From contig NZ_WJNG01000012.1 in the NCBI RefSeq assembly GCF_009649745.1, positions 33,231-97,230 on the forward strand: DNA of 64,000 bases, read 5' to 3'. The translations under genes and the position numbers were made by a program. Below, piece by piece: positions 52,358-60,648 of the stretch (its first letter is position 1; the number at the start of each line of letters is the position of its first letter). A model generated the notes under the pieces. That model searched no databases, was not told the DNA's origin, and saw only the letters and a program-made list of their open reading frames with translations. The DNA is from Aquibacillus halophilus. Lineage in GTDB: Bacteria; Bacillota; Bacilli; Bacillales; Amphibacillaceae.

Positions 52358-52960
52358 TTATTGCAAAGGATCTTTATCCTGAACTTTTTCTACTTGATTA
52401 AATAAATTACTCTGCTTTTGATTTAAAGGTGGTTTATATTTAAATACATCCTGATTGTTTGGATTTAAACGTGATAAAACCTCTTGTCTAAAATTTTCAA
52501 AGTCTTTTTTCGTTACGTAATTGTGTTCTGGAAATAGTTCAAGTCCAATATCACCGCTTACTTCCAATGTAGCTTTCATTACTTTTGAGACCTCATTTAC
52601 TTTTTTTATCCGCAGACGCATTTTTAGTTCATCGACAGACATCCTTGCTATCTTTAAATTAGGTAAAAGAATTTCACCATTTTTAATTAGTAATAACGGC
52701 TCGCCAAGAATCCATTTTCTAAGGGCGGGAATGTTTATTATTAAAAGTGAAATAACAATTAAACCAAGGACTATTAGTCCGCCGTGATAGATAGTGATCC
52801 ATGAGTTATCTGACTTAAGAGGATGAACTAATACGGTTCCAATTCCAATCATAATAACTACCTCGCCAGGTGTCATTTGAGATAAGGTTCGTTTTCCACT
52901 AAATCTTAATAAAACAATTGCGGCTGTTATGTATAAAATAGCTTGTATCCAAGCAGGCAT
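52358..52960 (-). CDS. DUF421 (YetF/YdfR family) membrane protein
   Basis: The 200-residue protein matches DUF421: three N-terminal membrane helices (about 5-80) with FSGKRTLSQMTPGEVVIMIGIG, in two parts, then a soluble part with GEPLLLIKNGEILLPNLKIARMSVDEL and an end rich in Asn, Lys and Gln. In B. subtilis members such as YetF and YdfR are part of the spore or germination membrane. AGGGAT precedes the ATG. It is near the J-like gene but separated by 210 bases. Confidence 0.88.
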   Translation of the reverse strand: MPAWIQAILYITAAIVLLRFSGKRTLSQMTPGEVVIMIGIGTVLVHPLKSDNSWITIYHGGLIVLGLIVISLLIINIPALRKWILGEPLLLIKNGEILLPNLKIARMSVDELKMRLRIKKVNEVSKVMKATLEVSGDIGLELFPEHNYVTKKDFENFRQEVLSRLNPNNQDVFKYKPPLNQKQSNLFNQVEKVQDKDPLQ

Positions 52961-53030
52961 TAAATCCCTCCATTTAATTCTTATTGTTTATAGAATATCT
53001 TTAAAGTATAAAAATTATTTAGAATTGAAA

Positions 53031-53062
53031 AACATGCGCCCTTGAATTAAAAGGCGCATGTT
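53031..53062 (-). terminator. Terminator after the Gln-rich gene
   Basis: AACATGCGCC (53031-53040) pairs with GGCGCATGTT (53053-53062), then T residues on the minus strand. Confidence 0.85.
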
Positions 53063-53066
53063 CATA

Positions 53067-53342
53067 TTATTGTTGTTGGTTTTGTTGTTGAACCGCTTGC
53101 TGTAGTTGTTGATTCGCTTGTTGCAATTGCTGTTGAACTTGTTGAAACTGCTGTTGCTGTTGTGGTTGAGCAGAATTTTGAGCTTGTTGCAACAGCTGTG
53201 TAGCCTGTTGTAATTGTTGTTGTGCTTGCTGAATTGCCTGCGGATTTGCTTGTTGTGTAGCTTGTTGAACTGCTTGCTCTGCTTGTTGAATTGCCTGCTG
53301 TGCCTGCTGAGCTGCTTGTTGTGGCTGTTGATTTTGTGGCAT
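53067..53342 (-). CDS. Glutamine-rich low-complexity protein (91 residues)
   Basis: The protein is 51 Gln among 91 residues, with Ala second. The repeated unit is QQAxQQA with small variants, giving a periodic helix pattern; LLQQAQ and FQQVQQQ interrupt it. There is no signal peptide. GGAGG lies 9 bases before the ATG, and a clear terminator follows, so the frame is a real gene. The overlapping longer frame on the same strand is a shadow. Possible roles are a spore-coat or stress-related scaffold, but nothing proves it. Confidence 0.8.
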   Translation of the reverse strand: MPQNQQPQQAAQQAQQAIQQAEQAVQQATQQANPQAIQQAQQQLQQATQLLQQAQNSAQPQQQQQFQQVQQQLQQANQQLQQAVQQQNQQQ

Positions 53343-53475
53343 AAGTAAATCCTCCTATTAAAATTTTGTACTCTGTTAGGGTCCCATATTAGTTGAAAAT
53401 CATTCCGTAAGTTGTGTGTCAGTTTTGAAACTGAAACTAAGCATATAACACTATTCCCCAACAAGGAATAAGAAA

Positions 53476-53518
53476 CAGAGGTGCTTGTCCTTATGGAGTT
53501 AAAGGACAAACACCTCTG
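53476..53518 (-). terminator. Terminator after metA
   Basis: CAGAGGTGCTTGTCCTT (53476-53492) pairs with AAGGACAAACACCTCTG (53502-53518) with one mismatch that is G-U in the minus-strand RNA; T residues follow on the minus strand. Confidence 0.88.
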
Positions 53519-53521
53519 ATG

Positions 53522-54430
53522 TTATTTCCATTGGTATGGGGTTTCTTGGTATACGTAGTAATTTAGCCAATTAGAAAATAGGAGGTAAGCTTGGGAACGC
53601 CAGCGGTTCACCGGCTTGTTGTTTGGATTATTTCCCGGAAAATAATCCTTAGGAATATCGCATGCTATTCCTTTTGTTATATCCCGTTGGTATTCTTCAG
53701 CTAAAGTAAGTGCTTCATACTCAATATGTCCGGTAATCATTACGTGCTTTTCATCCTTAGACATCATGATGAAAGGTCCAGCTTCTTTTGATGATGATAA
53801 TAAAATTAAATCCTCACAGGCAAGTACCTCATCTTCAAAAACTTCAGTGTAACGGGAATGGGGAGCTAGGAATTCGTCATCAATCCCCCTTAGCAGTTTA
53901 ACGGTAGCGTTTTGTAACTGATGGTTAAAAATTCCTGTTAGCTTTTGTGGCAATTGATATTTACCAATTCCATAGTGATAATAAAGAGCCGCTTGTGCAC
54001 CCCAGCATATATGCAGGACGGAGGTAACATGATTTATGGACCAATCCATAATCTCTGTTAATTCATTCCAATAACCAACCTGTTCGAAAGGTAAATGTTC
54101 TATAGGTGCACCTGTTATAATCATACCGTCGTAGCGATGGTCTTTGATTTGTGAAAAGGTTTTATAAAATTGTTCAAGGTGAGACCTACTTGCATTTTTT
54201 GATTCATAGGTCTCTGTACGCAAAAATTGCACATTGACCTGTAAAGGAGAATTACTAAGCAACCGCAGAAGTTGAGTCTCTGTTTTTTCTTTTTCAGGCA
54301 TAAGATTCAAAATAAGTATATTTAAAGGACGGATGTCTTGGGTAGCTGCGCGTTTGTCATCCATTAAAAAAATGTTTTCATTTTCCAAAATTTCTCTTGC
54401 TGGCATTGAGTAAGGAACGTTAATAGGCAT
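53522..54430 (-). CDS. metA: Homoserine O-acetyltransferase MetA
   Basis: The 302-residue enzyme acylates homoserine in methionine synthesis. Catalytic Cys142 is in HICWGAQAA and the later His/Glu pair in GHIEYE. Residue 111 is Glu ([10 protein letters not shown]). In this family Glu111 goes with acetyl-CoA and Gly111 with succinyl-CoA, so the acetyl form is predicted although the fold is the MetA rather than the MetX type. GGAGGG precedes the ATG. I see no S-box or T-box in the 294 bases upstream, unlike many Bacillus methionine genes. Confidence 0.95.
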   Translation of the reverse strand: MPINVPYSMPAREILENENIFLMDDKRAATQDIRPLNILILNLMPEKEKTETQLLRLLSNSPLQVNVQFLRTETYESKNASRSHLEQFYKTFSQIKDHRYDGMIITGAPIEHLPFEQVGYWNELTEIMDWSINHVTSVLHICWGAQAALYYHYGIGKYQLPQKLTGIFNHQLQNATVKLLRGIDDEFLAPHSRYTEVFEDEVLACEDLILLSSSKEAGPFIMMSKDEKHVMITGHIEYEALTLAEEYQRDITKGIACDIPKDYFPGNNPNNKPVNRWRSQAYLLFSNWLNYYVYQETPYQWK

Positions 54431-54553
54431 GGACAGTACCCTCCTTTTACGAATTAAACGATACGATTATTATAACGATGGGAATTCAAACGAGCAACAG
54501 GAAAGTTTGTATTGTTTTTTTTATTAAGTATGATTATATACTCACTAGGTAGT

Positions 54554-54566
54554 CTTTGAATCAAAG
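54554..54566. promoter_or_regulatory. Palindrome upstream of the hydroquinone reductase gene
   Basis: CTTTGAATCAAAG is a perfect 13-base palindrome about 165 bases before the start. It resembles the MhqR-type repeat (TCTTGAATTCAAGA) but its centre is one base shorter, so it may be unrelated. Confidence 0.25.
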
Positions 54567-54730
54567 CTTTAAGAGAATTAACAGATTAATGTTAAAATTA
54601 AAATATACAGATTCGGGATAATGTGGAAGAAAGGGTGACGAACAATAATAGTTATGTCTATTGTTTTTTAAAAATGGAATAGTTTTTGATAGTTAACGTG
54701 GAACTATAATTAAACAAAGGGTGGATGAAA

Positions 54731-55744
54731 GTGACAGAAAATGAAAAAGAAATGATAAGCACTACAACTAAAAAGTCTAGTGAAATTACAAAGGATGGCT
54801 CCTTTAAACGTCAAAAAAATAGATTTTCAACGCCATTTGGAAACAATGCGGGGGAACTACCAGTAGAGGCGGATCGTTATCGTCTAATATGGTCTGCTGC
54901 TTGCCCATGGGCACATCGTTCGGTAATTGTTCGTAAAGTACTTGGATTAGACGATGTCATAAGCTTGGGTACGGTGAGTCCAATGCGCCCGAAAGTCGGA
55001 CATGTCGACTGGGAATTCTCTTTAGATGATAAGGGAGTGGACCCTGTACTTGGGATAAGAAATTTAAGTGAAATATACAAAAAAACCGATCCAGAGTACA
55101 CGGGTCGTCCAACAGTACCAGTAATGGTTGATTTAAACAATAACAAAGCTGTAAATAATGATTACTTTAATTTAACAAACTATTTTGAAACCATCTGGTC
55201 ACCACTCCATAAACAGTATGCACCAGACTTATATCCAGAACGATTGCGTCAGGAAATTGATGAAATAAATGATGTAATCTTCAATGATGTTAATAATGGT
55301 GTCTATAAGTGTGGCTTTGCAGCGTCACAAGCGGCCTATGAACAGGCTTATGACCAGTTATTTAATCGATTAGATGAATTGGAAAATCGTTTAGCTAATA
55401 AACGTTTCTTATTTGGAGATTTCATTACCGATGCAGATGTCCGATTCTATACCACGTTAGTCCGATTTGATGTTGCATATTACAATGCGTTTAATACAAA
55501 TCGAAACTTAATTCGTGAATTCACTAATTTATGGGGTTATGTTCGTGACTTATATCAAACACCGGGGTTTGGGGATACAACTGATTTTGATGCCATAAAG
55601 CTTCATTATCATTTATCAATTACGATTAATCCCGATAAAGATGATGATAAGATATTACCAAAAGGCCCGGATTTATCATGCTGGGATTTACCACATAACC
55701 GACATATGTTAAGCAAGAAAGAAGAAAAATTTCTAATCTATTAA
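54731..55744 (+). CDS. S-glutathionyl-hydroquinone reductase (Xi-class GST)
   Basis: The 337-residue protein matches the YqjG/EcmB family: catalytic Cys58 in SAACPWAHR, KVGHVDWEFS, GRPTVPVMVDL, and the C-terminal GST helices with FGDFITDADVRFYTTLVRFD in two parts. Such enzymes remove glutathione from hydroquinone adducts. Most Bacillota do not make glutathione, so the natural thiol here is open, and bacillithiol adducts are possible. GTG 54731 fits the AAAGGGTGG site better than the ATG at 54725. The GNAT gene follows 29 bases later. Confidence 0.9.
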   Translation: MTENEKEMISTTTKKSSEITKDGSFKRQKNRFSTPFGNNAGELPVEADRYRLIWSAACPWAHRSVIVRKVLGLDDVISLGTVSPMRPKVGHVDWEFSLDDKGVDPVLGIRNLSEIYKKTDPEYTGRPTVPVMVDLNNNKAVNNDYFNLTNYFETIWSPLHKQYAPDLYPERLRQEIDEINDVIFNDVNNGVYKCGFAASQAAYEQAYDQLFNRLDELENRLANKRFLFGDFITDADVRFYTTLVRFDVAYYNAFNTNRNLIREFTNLWGYVRDLYQTPGFGDTTDFDAIKLHYHLSITINPDKDDDKILPKGPDLSCWDLPHNRHMLSKKEEKFLIY

Positions 55745-55773
55745 TGAAATTCAAGTAGTAGGGGCGATAAGAA

Positions 55774-56274
55774 GTGAATATACGGAATGCAAACAAACGT
55801 GAAATAGAATTGATTCGGAACCAAAGAGTTCAAGCATATAGTGAGCATGCGAAAGCTATTCCTGATCAACACTGGCAAGCGTTGAAGCAAGCAATATCGT
55901 CAGATGCAGATATACAGGATGGTGTTGAGCTAATTGTTGCTGAACTGGGTGGAGAAATCGTAGGGAGTGTGGCATTATTTCCTGCCAATACAGATGCCTA
56001 TCAAGGATATGTCGATGAACTCGACTATCCGGAAATTCGAGTACTTGCTGTATCACCTGAAGCTAGAGGTAAAGGCATCGCCTCAGCCTTAATTAACGAA
56101 TGTATAAACCGTACAAAATTGAAAGGCTTCGATTATATTGGCTTACACACTGGATCGTTCATGGAAAGTGCAATAAAATTGTATGAACGAATCGGTTTTG
56201 AACGTTTGCCACAATATGATTTTGAACCAGCAGATGATGGCATTATTGTTAAAGCATTTCGACTTTCAATTTAA
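55774..56274 (+). CDS. GNAT-family N-acetyltransferase
   Basis: The 166-residue cytosolic protein starts at GTG with GGGGCGA upstream. The acetyl-CoA site is in the block VLAVSPEARGKGIASALINE (A/RGxGxA loop), followed by GLHTGSFMESAIKLYERIGF. The acceptor cannot be inferred. It lies 29 bases after the hydroquinone reductase gene and probably shares its message, followed by a terminator. Confidence 0.87.
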   Translation: MNIRNANKREIELIRNQRVQAYSEHAKAIPDQHWQALKQAISSDADIQDGVELIVAELGGEIVGSVALFPANTDAYQGYVDELDYPEIRVLAVSPEARGKGIASALINECINRTKLKGFDYIGLHTGSFMESAIKLYERIGFERLPQYDFEPADDGIIVKAFRLSI

Positions 56275-56333
56275 TCTGTTAGGACCATGGTTATCGAAAA
56301 TTTGAGTACAAGAACTGCCCATAAAAACAAAGA

Positions 56334-56377
56334 TTAGGCACCTTCGTTTGGATAAAAAATCCACGATGGTGCCTAAC
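56334..56377. terminator. Terminator between the GNAT and yjzC genes
   Basis: TTAGGCACC and TCGT pair with ACGA and GGTGCCTAA across one mismatch, with a small inner hairpin GGAT/ATCC. The two flanking genes converge. Confidence 0.75.
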
Positions 56378-56404
56378 TCTATTGATAATGATTATTTGTT
56401 TGAT

Positions 56405-56584
56405 TTATGGTTTACGTTTGGGCATCCACTTCCGATCTTTGTTCGATGTCTCAGGAAATTCATCTCCAGCTTCAAGCTTTACTGATTGCGGATCGAGTAC
56501 AGTACTTCCTGTTTCACCAATCTCAACATAGATACCATTGTTTGGTGCTTTTTGACCAGGATTAAATTGATGGTTCTGTCCCAT
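56405..56584 (-). CDS. yjzC: YjzC family protein
   Basis: The 59-residue protein matches YjzC over its full length: MGQNHQFNPGQKAPNNGIYV, then EIGETGSTVLDPQSVKLEAG and EFPETSNKDRKWMPKRKP. It is a small conserved protein of Bacillus with unknown function. GGAGGG precedes the ATG by 6 bases. It was too short for a simple length cutoff. Confidence 0.93.
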   Translation of the reverse strand: MGQNHQFNPGQKAPNNGIYVEIGETGSTVLDPQSVKLEAGDEFPETSNKDRKWMPKRKP

Positions 56585-56729
56585 ACTATCCCTCCTTTTA
56601 ATTTATATTGTCCATAAGGTTAACAAATAATGAGTTTTATTTACTCTTATTGTGAACATATTAGCGTAGTCTTTAAGGGAGAAAATTGAGACCTATCTGA
56701 TTGACAGTATTTTTTGTTCTGTGTTACAT

Positions 56730-56747
56730 TATCTTGAATTAAAGATA
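56730..56747. promoter_or_regulatory. MhqR-type operator before the ring-cleaving dioxygenase
   Basis: TATCTTGAATTAAAGATA is an imperfect palindrome with the same half-sites as the repeat before mhqD (8293-8306 in its longer form). It lies about 110 bases before the ATG. Confidence 0.7.
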
Positions 56748-56857
56748 ATTTTCAATAAGGATTTAAATCGAAAGAAAAGAGCCTACGATAGAAAAATAAA
56801 GACAAGATACAGAAAGTAAATCATATTTTGAAGTTTACTATTTGGAGGGTTTTAAAT

Positions 56858-57835
56858 ATGGATGAATTAAAAGGAATACACCACGTAACTGCTATTACAA
56901 GTAGTGCAGAAAAGAACTATGAGTTTTTCACTTATGTATTAGGAATGCGTCTAATTAAAAAAACGGTTAACCAAGATGATATCCAAACGTATCATTTATT
57001 CTTTGCTGATGACACAGGTAGTCCAGGGACAGATATGACTTTCTTTGACTTTCCTGGGATTCCCAAAGGTGTCCATGGTACAAACGAAATTTCTAAGACA
57101 TCTTTCCGTGTGCCAAGTGATGCTGCATTGGACTATTGGGTGAAAAGGTTTGATCGTTTAGAAGTAAAGCATACCGGTGTTAAACAACAATTTGGTAAGA
57201 AAACACTTTCCTTTGTTGATTTCGATGAACAAAGTTATCAATTAATTTCAGATGAAAATAACCAAGGTGTTGAGCCAGGTACTCCATGGCAGAAAGGTCC
57301 TATTCCACTAGAGTATGCTATTACTGGGTTAGGTCCAATATTCGTTCGGATTGTTGAATTTGATTATTTTAAAGAAATGATGGAAAAAGTATTACTATTT
57401 AACGAAATTGATAAGGATGGATCCTTTCATCTATTTGAAACTGGTGAAGGTGGAAATGGTTCACAAGTAGTAGTGGAACATAACAGAATACTTCCACAAG
57501 CACAACAAGGCTATGGTACAGTTCACCATGCTGCCTTCCGTGTTGAAGATCGCGCGGCATTAGATCGTTGGGATGAATGGTATCGTAAATTTGGATTTCA
57601 AACATCTGGTTTTGTTGATCGTTTCTTCTTTAAATCACTTTATACGAGAGTGGCACCACAAATATTATTTGAACTTGCTACGGATGGTCCAGGTTTTATG
57701 GACGATGAACCTTATGAAACTTTAGGAGAAAAATTATCATTGCCTCCGTTGCTTGAACCAAAACGTGAAGAAATTGAAAATTATGTTCGACCGATTGATA
57801 CAGTAAGAAGTACAAAAGAATTCACTAAAGAATAG
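56858..57835 (+). CDS. Ring-cleaving dioxygenase of the MhqA/MhqO type (VOC fold)
   Basis: The 325-residue protein has two glyoxalase/VOC halves. The metal ligands are probably His in GIHHVTAIT (residues 6-14), His in YGTVHHAAFRVED and Glu in ILFELATDGPGF. It resembles MhqA/MhqE/MhqO, which open hydroquinone or catechol rings during quinone stress. ATG 56858 follows TTGGAGGG; the frame is open to 56828. An MhqR-type operator lies upstream, as before mhqD. A strong terminator follows. Confidence 0.9.
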   Translation: MDELKGIHHVTAITSSAEKNYEFFTYVLGMRLIKKTVNQDDIQTYHLFFADDTGSPGTDMTFFDFPGIPKGVHGTNEISKTSFRVPSDAALDYWVKRFDRLEVKHTGVKQQFGKKTLSFVDFDEQSYQLISDENNQGVEPGTPWQKGPIPLEYAITGLGPIFVRIVEFDYFKEMMEKVLLFNEIDKDGSFHLFETGEGGNGSQVVVEHNRILPQAQQGYGTVHHAAFRVEDRAALDRWDEWYRKFGFQTSGFVDRFFFKSLYTRVAPQILFELATDGPGFMDDEPYETLGEKLSLPPLLEPKREEIENYVRPIDTVRSTKEFTKE

Positions 57836-57869
57836 AGTTACTTGAACATGAAGTATAATGATTAGTAGA

Positions 57870-57906
57870 AAAAGGGACTTTTCCTATTAGAGGATTAGTC
57901 CCTTTT
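57870..57906 (+). terminator. Terminator after the dioxygenase gene
   Basis: AAAAGGGACT (57870-57879) pairs with AGTCCCTTTT (57897-57906). Confidence 0.87.
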
Positions 57907-57918
57907 ACACACCTAACA

Positions 57919-57927
57919 TGATATAAT
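57919..57927 (+). promoter_or_regulatory. Extended -10 promoter of the cyclophilin gene
   Basis: TGATATAAT is an extended -10 box 44 bases before the ATG, just after the preceding terminator. Confidence 0.5.
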
Positions 57928-57970
57928 AATGAAGTCAAAAATCGAGTGATTTATCTCCAGGAGGATTCAA

Positions 57971-58666
57971 ATGAAACACGTTGTATTAAAATCGAAATAT
58001 TTATTTATTTGCACAGGAATATTTCTGTTAGTGGCTATCATAACAGGGTGTGGCACACAGTCAGAGAATCAAGAGACTCAAGAGAACCAAGTAGAACAAA
58101 CAAACGAATCAACAAAAGAAGAAAAAATGGAATACCCCACTGTTGAAGAAAACCCAATAGTTACAATTACTATGGAAAATGAAGAAGAAATTAAAATCGA
58201 ATTATATCCGGAAATTGCACCTAACACTGTTGCTAATTTCATTTCACTTGTGGAAGACGGCTTTTATGATGGTTTAATCTTTCATCGTGTTATTCCAGGA
58301 TTCATGATTCAAGGTGGAGATCCTGAGGGAACTGGTATGGGTGGACCAGACTATGCGATTGCTGGTGAATTTGAATCAAACGGTTTTACTAATGATTTAG
58401 TGCATGATCGAGGTGTGCTTTCGATGGCACGATCACAAGATCCTAATTCTGCTGGATCGCAGTTCTTTATTATGGTAGCAGATTCGCCACATCTAGACGG
58501 TGACTATGCTTCATTTGGACAGGTTATCGAAGGAATGGAAACTGTCGACGCAATTGTCGCTGCGGACAAGGATCCGAGAGACGATAAACCATTGGAAGAT
58601 CAACGAATGAAATCAGTAGTAGTTGATACAAAAGGAGTCGACTATCCGGAGCCCAAAAAACAGTAG
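57971..58666 (+). CDS. Cyclophilin-type peptidyl-prolyl isomerase lipoprotein
   Basis: The 231-residue protein has a lipoprotein signal with lipobox IITGC (Cys27), a Glu/Gln-rich linker (28-55), and a cyclophilin domain (about 60-215). Active-site blocks are FHRVIPGFMIQGGDP, AGSQFFIMVA and GDYASFGQVIEGM. It should be tethered to the outer face of the membrane and help folding of exported proteins, in the way PrsA does with a different fold. AGGAGG precedes the ATG. Own promoter; single gene. Confidence 0.93.
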   Translation: MKHVVLKSKYLFICTGIFLLVAIITGCGTQSENQETQENQVEQTNESTKEEKMEYPTVEENPIVTITMENEEEIKIELYPEIAPNTVANFISLVEDGFYDGLIFHRVIPGFMIQGGDPEGTGMGGPDYAIAGEFESNGFTNDLVHDRGVLSMARSQDPNSAGSQFFIMVADSPHLDGDYASFGQVIEGMETVDAIVAADKDPRDDKPLEDQRMKSVVVDTKGVDYPEPKKQ

Positions 58667-58726
58667 TCCTTGCTGTATTCAGAGTTATTAGATGCTTCGC
58701 TGGCTTAATTTTCAGTGAACCATCTT

Positions 58727-58885
58727 TTAATACTTTCGACGAGTTATATATAATGATATAGTTATGGGTAACACTGTGAAAAATACAACAACAATTGGTA
58801 ATGCAATGATTACGTTTGAACCAATCTTTATGAATTGTTTCGATTTCTTGTACGCTACTAGCTCAGGCTCCTTGGTAAAAAGCAA
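58727..58885 (-). pseudogene. Possible remnant of a membrane protein gene
   Basis: A 52-residue minus-strand frame from a TTG reads FTKEPELVAYKKSKQFIKIG and one hydrophobic helix, ending ITRRKY. It has no ribosome site and no recognisable family. It fills much of the 300-base gap before the aldolase gene. It could be a scrap of a lost transporter gene or chance. Confidence 0.3.
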
Positions 58886-58967
58886 AGATCTGCTAGGTTT
58901 GGACTAGTTAAAATGGGGAAAATATATTCATTAATAATAAACCACAGGAAAGGAAGTTTTTATTTAC

Positions 58968-59579
58968 ATGCAAAAATATAAATATCTTCAGAAGCTAGTT
59001 GATGCAAAGGTAGTCGCTGTTATTCGTGCAGACTCCAAAGAAGAAGCTCTTGATCAAGCAAAGGCCTGTCTAAAAGGTGGCATTAATAGTATTGAATTGA
59101 CTTTTACTACTCCTCAAGCAGAGCAAGCAATTGCCGACCTGGCAATTACCTATCCTGAAAAGTCAATCGGTGCCGGTACGGTCCTTGATCAAGTTACTGC
59201 AAAAATTGCAATTCAAAATGGAGCACAATTCATTGTGAGCCCATCTTTTGATAAAGATACGGCTTTATTGTGCAATCTATATCAAATTCCTTATTTGCCT
59301 GGATGTATGACTGTTACGGAGATGCGAGACGCGTTAAGATATGACTGCTCGATTATTAAGCTTTTTCCTGGTAGTATTTACGGACCACAAGCTATTAACC
59401 AATTTAAAGGACCACTTCCACAATTAGAGATTATGCCTACTGGTGGGGTTAATGAACAGAATATTAAAGAATGGTTTAGTGCAGGAGCGATTTCCGTTGG
59501 AGTTGGTGGTTCTTTAACAAAGGGTAGTTTAGCTGAGATTGAAGAAAAAGCAAGGAAACTTGTAGCGGCTGCTAACTAG
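58968..59579 (+). CDS. eda: KDPG/KHG aldolase
   Basis: The 203-residue class I aldolase cleaves 2-keto-3-deoxy-6-phosphogluconate to pyruvate and glyceraldehyde-3-phosphate. The Schiff-base Lys131 is in IIKLFPGS and the catalytic Glu43 in SIELTFTT; PTGGVN and GVGGSL bind phosphate. Start ATG with GGAAAGGAAG upstream. A ROK kinase gene follows 29 bases later. In B. subtilis kdgA lies with kdgK, a PfkB-family kinase; here a ROK protein takes that place. Confidence 0.93.
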   Translation: MQKYKYLQKLVDAKVVAVIRADSKEEALDQAKACLKGGINSIELTFTTPQAEQAIADLAITYPEKSIGAGTVLDQVTAKIAIQNGAQFIVSPSFDKDTALLCNLYQIPYLPGCMTVTEMRDALRYDCSIIKLFPGSIYGPQAINQFKGPLPQLEIMPTGGVNEQNIKEWFSAGAISVGVGGSLTKGSLAEIEEKARKLVAAAN

Positions 59580-59607
59580 TCACTAATTCAAAGACGGACG
59601 TGATGGT

Positions 59608-60492
59608 ATGAAAAATTATTTATCCTTTGATATTGGTGGAACATTCATTAAGTACGGAATCATCGGGGAAAATGCCGAGATCTTAGAAAATGACAAAGTG
59701 ATAACACCAAAAACATTGGAAGAATTACTAAACACTTTAGACTTAATTAGTAAACAACATCCTAATACTGAAGGAATTGCAGTAAGCGCACCAGGTGCTG
59801 TTTCTGATGAAGGAATTATTAAAGGATCAAGTGCGATACCTTTTATACATGGTCCAAATATAAAGAAACTATTAGCAGTGCGTACAGGTAAAGCGGTTTA
59901 TTTGGAGAATGATGCGAATTGTGCCGGATATGCCGAAGTTTGGAATGGTTCTGCTAAAGGTAAACAAAATGTTCTCGTAATGGTTATTGGTACAGGGATT
60001 GGTGGAGCTGTAATAAAAGATGGAACAATACATAAAGGTGACAACCTGCACGGTGGAGAGTTTGGCTACATGTTATTAACTACTGACCTTGAGAGTAGTG
60101 ATGATGTATGGAGTAGAATCGCATCAACTAAAGCATTGGTCAAGTACGTTGCTAAGCAAAAACATGTTGATTTTGAATCACTCTCAGGAGAAAATATTTT
60201 TGAATTGGCCGAAGCAGGGGATCAAATCTGTATGGATGCGTTAGATCGTTTTTACCATTTTTTGGCCGTAGGGATTTACAACCTACAATACATCTATGAC
60301 CCAGAGGTTATTTTAATTGGTGGAGGTATTAGTGCAAGAGACGATTTAATTGACCGAATAAATGAGAAACTTGATAAAATCATGACTATTATTGATCTAG
60401 CTAAAATTAAACCAAACATTGACACGTGTAAATTTCGTCAGAATGCTAACCTATTAGGTGCTGTCTATGGGTATATGAAAGAATATAGCTAA
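59608..60492 (+). CDS. ROK-family kinase next to KDPG aldolase
   Basis: The 294-residue kinase has DIGGT (8-12), catalytic Asp102 in ENDANC, GTGIGGA, and GGEFGYM, where the usual His after EIG is Tyr and the zinc-binding Cys loop is absent. It resembles the ROK kinase at 355-1257. It is coupled to eda (29-base gap), so the simplest idea is that it supplies the aldolase's substrate by phosphorylating 2-keto-3-deoxygluconate or a sugar leading to it. That would be a ROK enzyme in a role usually filled by PfkB-family KdgK; this is inference. Confidence 0.87.
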   Translation: MKNYLSFDIGGTFIKYGIIGENAEILENDKVITPKTLEELLNTLDLISKQHPNTEGIAVSAPGAVSDEGIIKGSSAIPFIHGPNIKKLLAVRTGKAVYLENDANCAGYAEVWNGSAKGKQNVLVMVIGTGIGGAVIKDGTIHKGDNLHGGEFGYMLLTTDLESSDDVWSRIASTKALVKYVAKQKHVDFESLSGENIFELAEAGDQICMDALDRFYHFLAVGIYNLQYIYDPEVILIGGGISARDDLIDRINEKLDKIMTIIDLAKIKPNIDTCKFRQNANLLGAVYGYMKEYS

Positions 60493-60518
60493 AACTGTTA
60501 TATAAAACCAGGAAGTTT

Positions 60519-60557
60519 AACCCGGATAGTGGTCTTTAAAGACACATTGTTCGGGTT
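60519..60557 (+). terminator. Terminator after the eda-ROK operon
   Basis: AACCCGGA (60519-60526) pairs with TTCGGGTT (60550-60557) with one G-U pair; an inner GTCTTTAAAGAC palindrome lies in the loop. T-rich tail. Confidence 0.75.
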
Positions 60558-60648
60558 TTGTTTGTTAAAATAAATCCATAAAGACGGTTATCGTGTGATA
60601 TAAAAATTTGATGTAGGGAACCAAAAGTGAAACCAAGGAGTTTTGGAA

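Noticed and set aside
53015..53509. 164-residue minus-strand frame overlapping the Gln-rich gene
   Set aside because: It is rich in Asn, Ser and Lys because it reads the same Gln codons out of frame; it has no ribosome site and runs through a terminator.
54431..54724. S-box or T-box before metA
   Set aside because: No conserved SAM-riboswitch or T-box sequence block was found on the minus strand.
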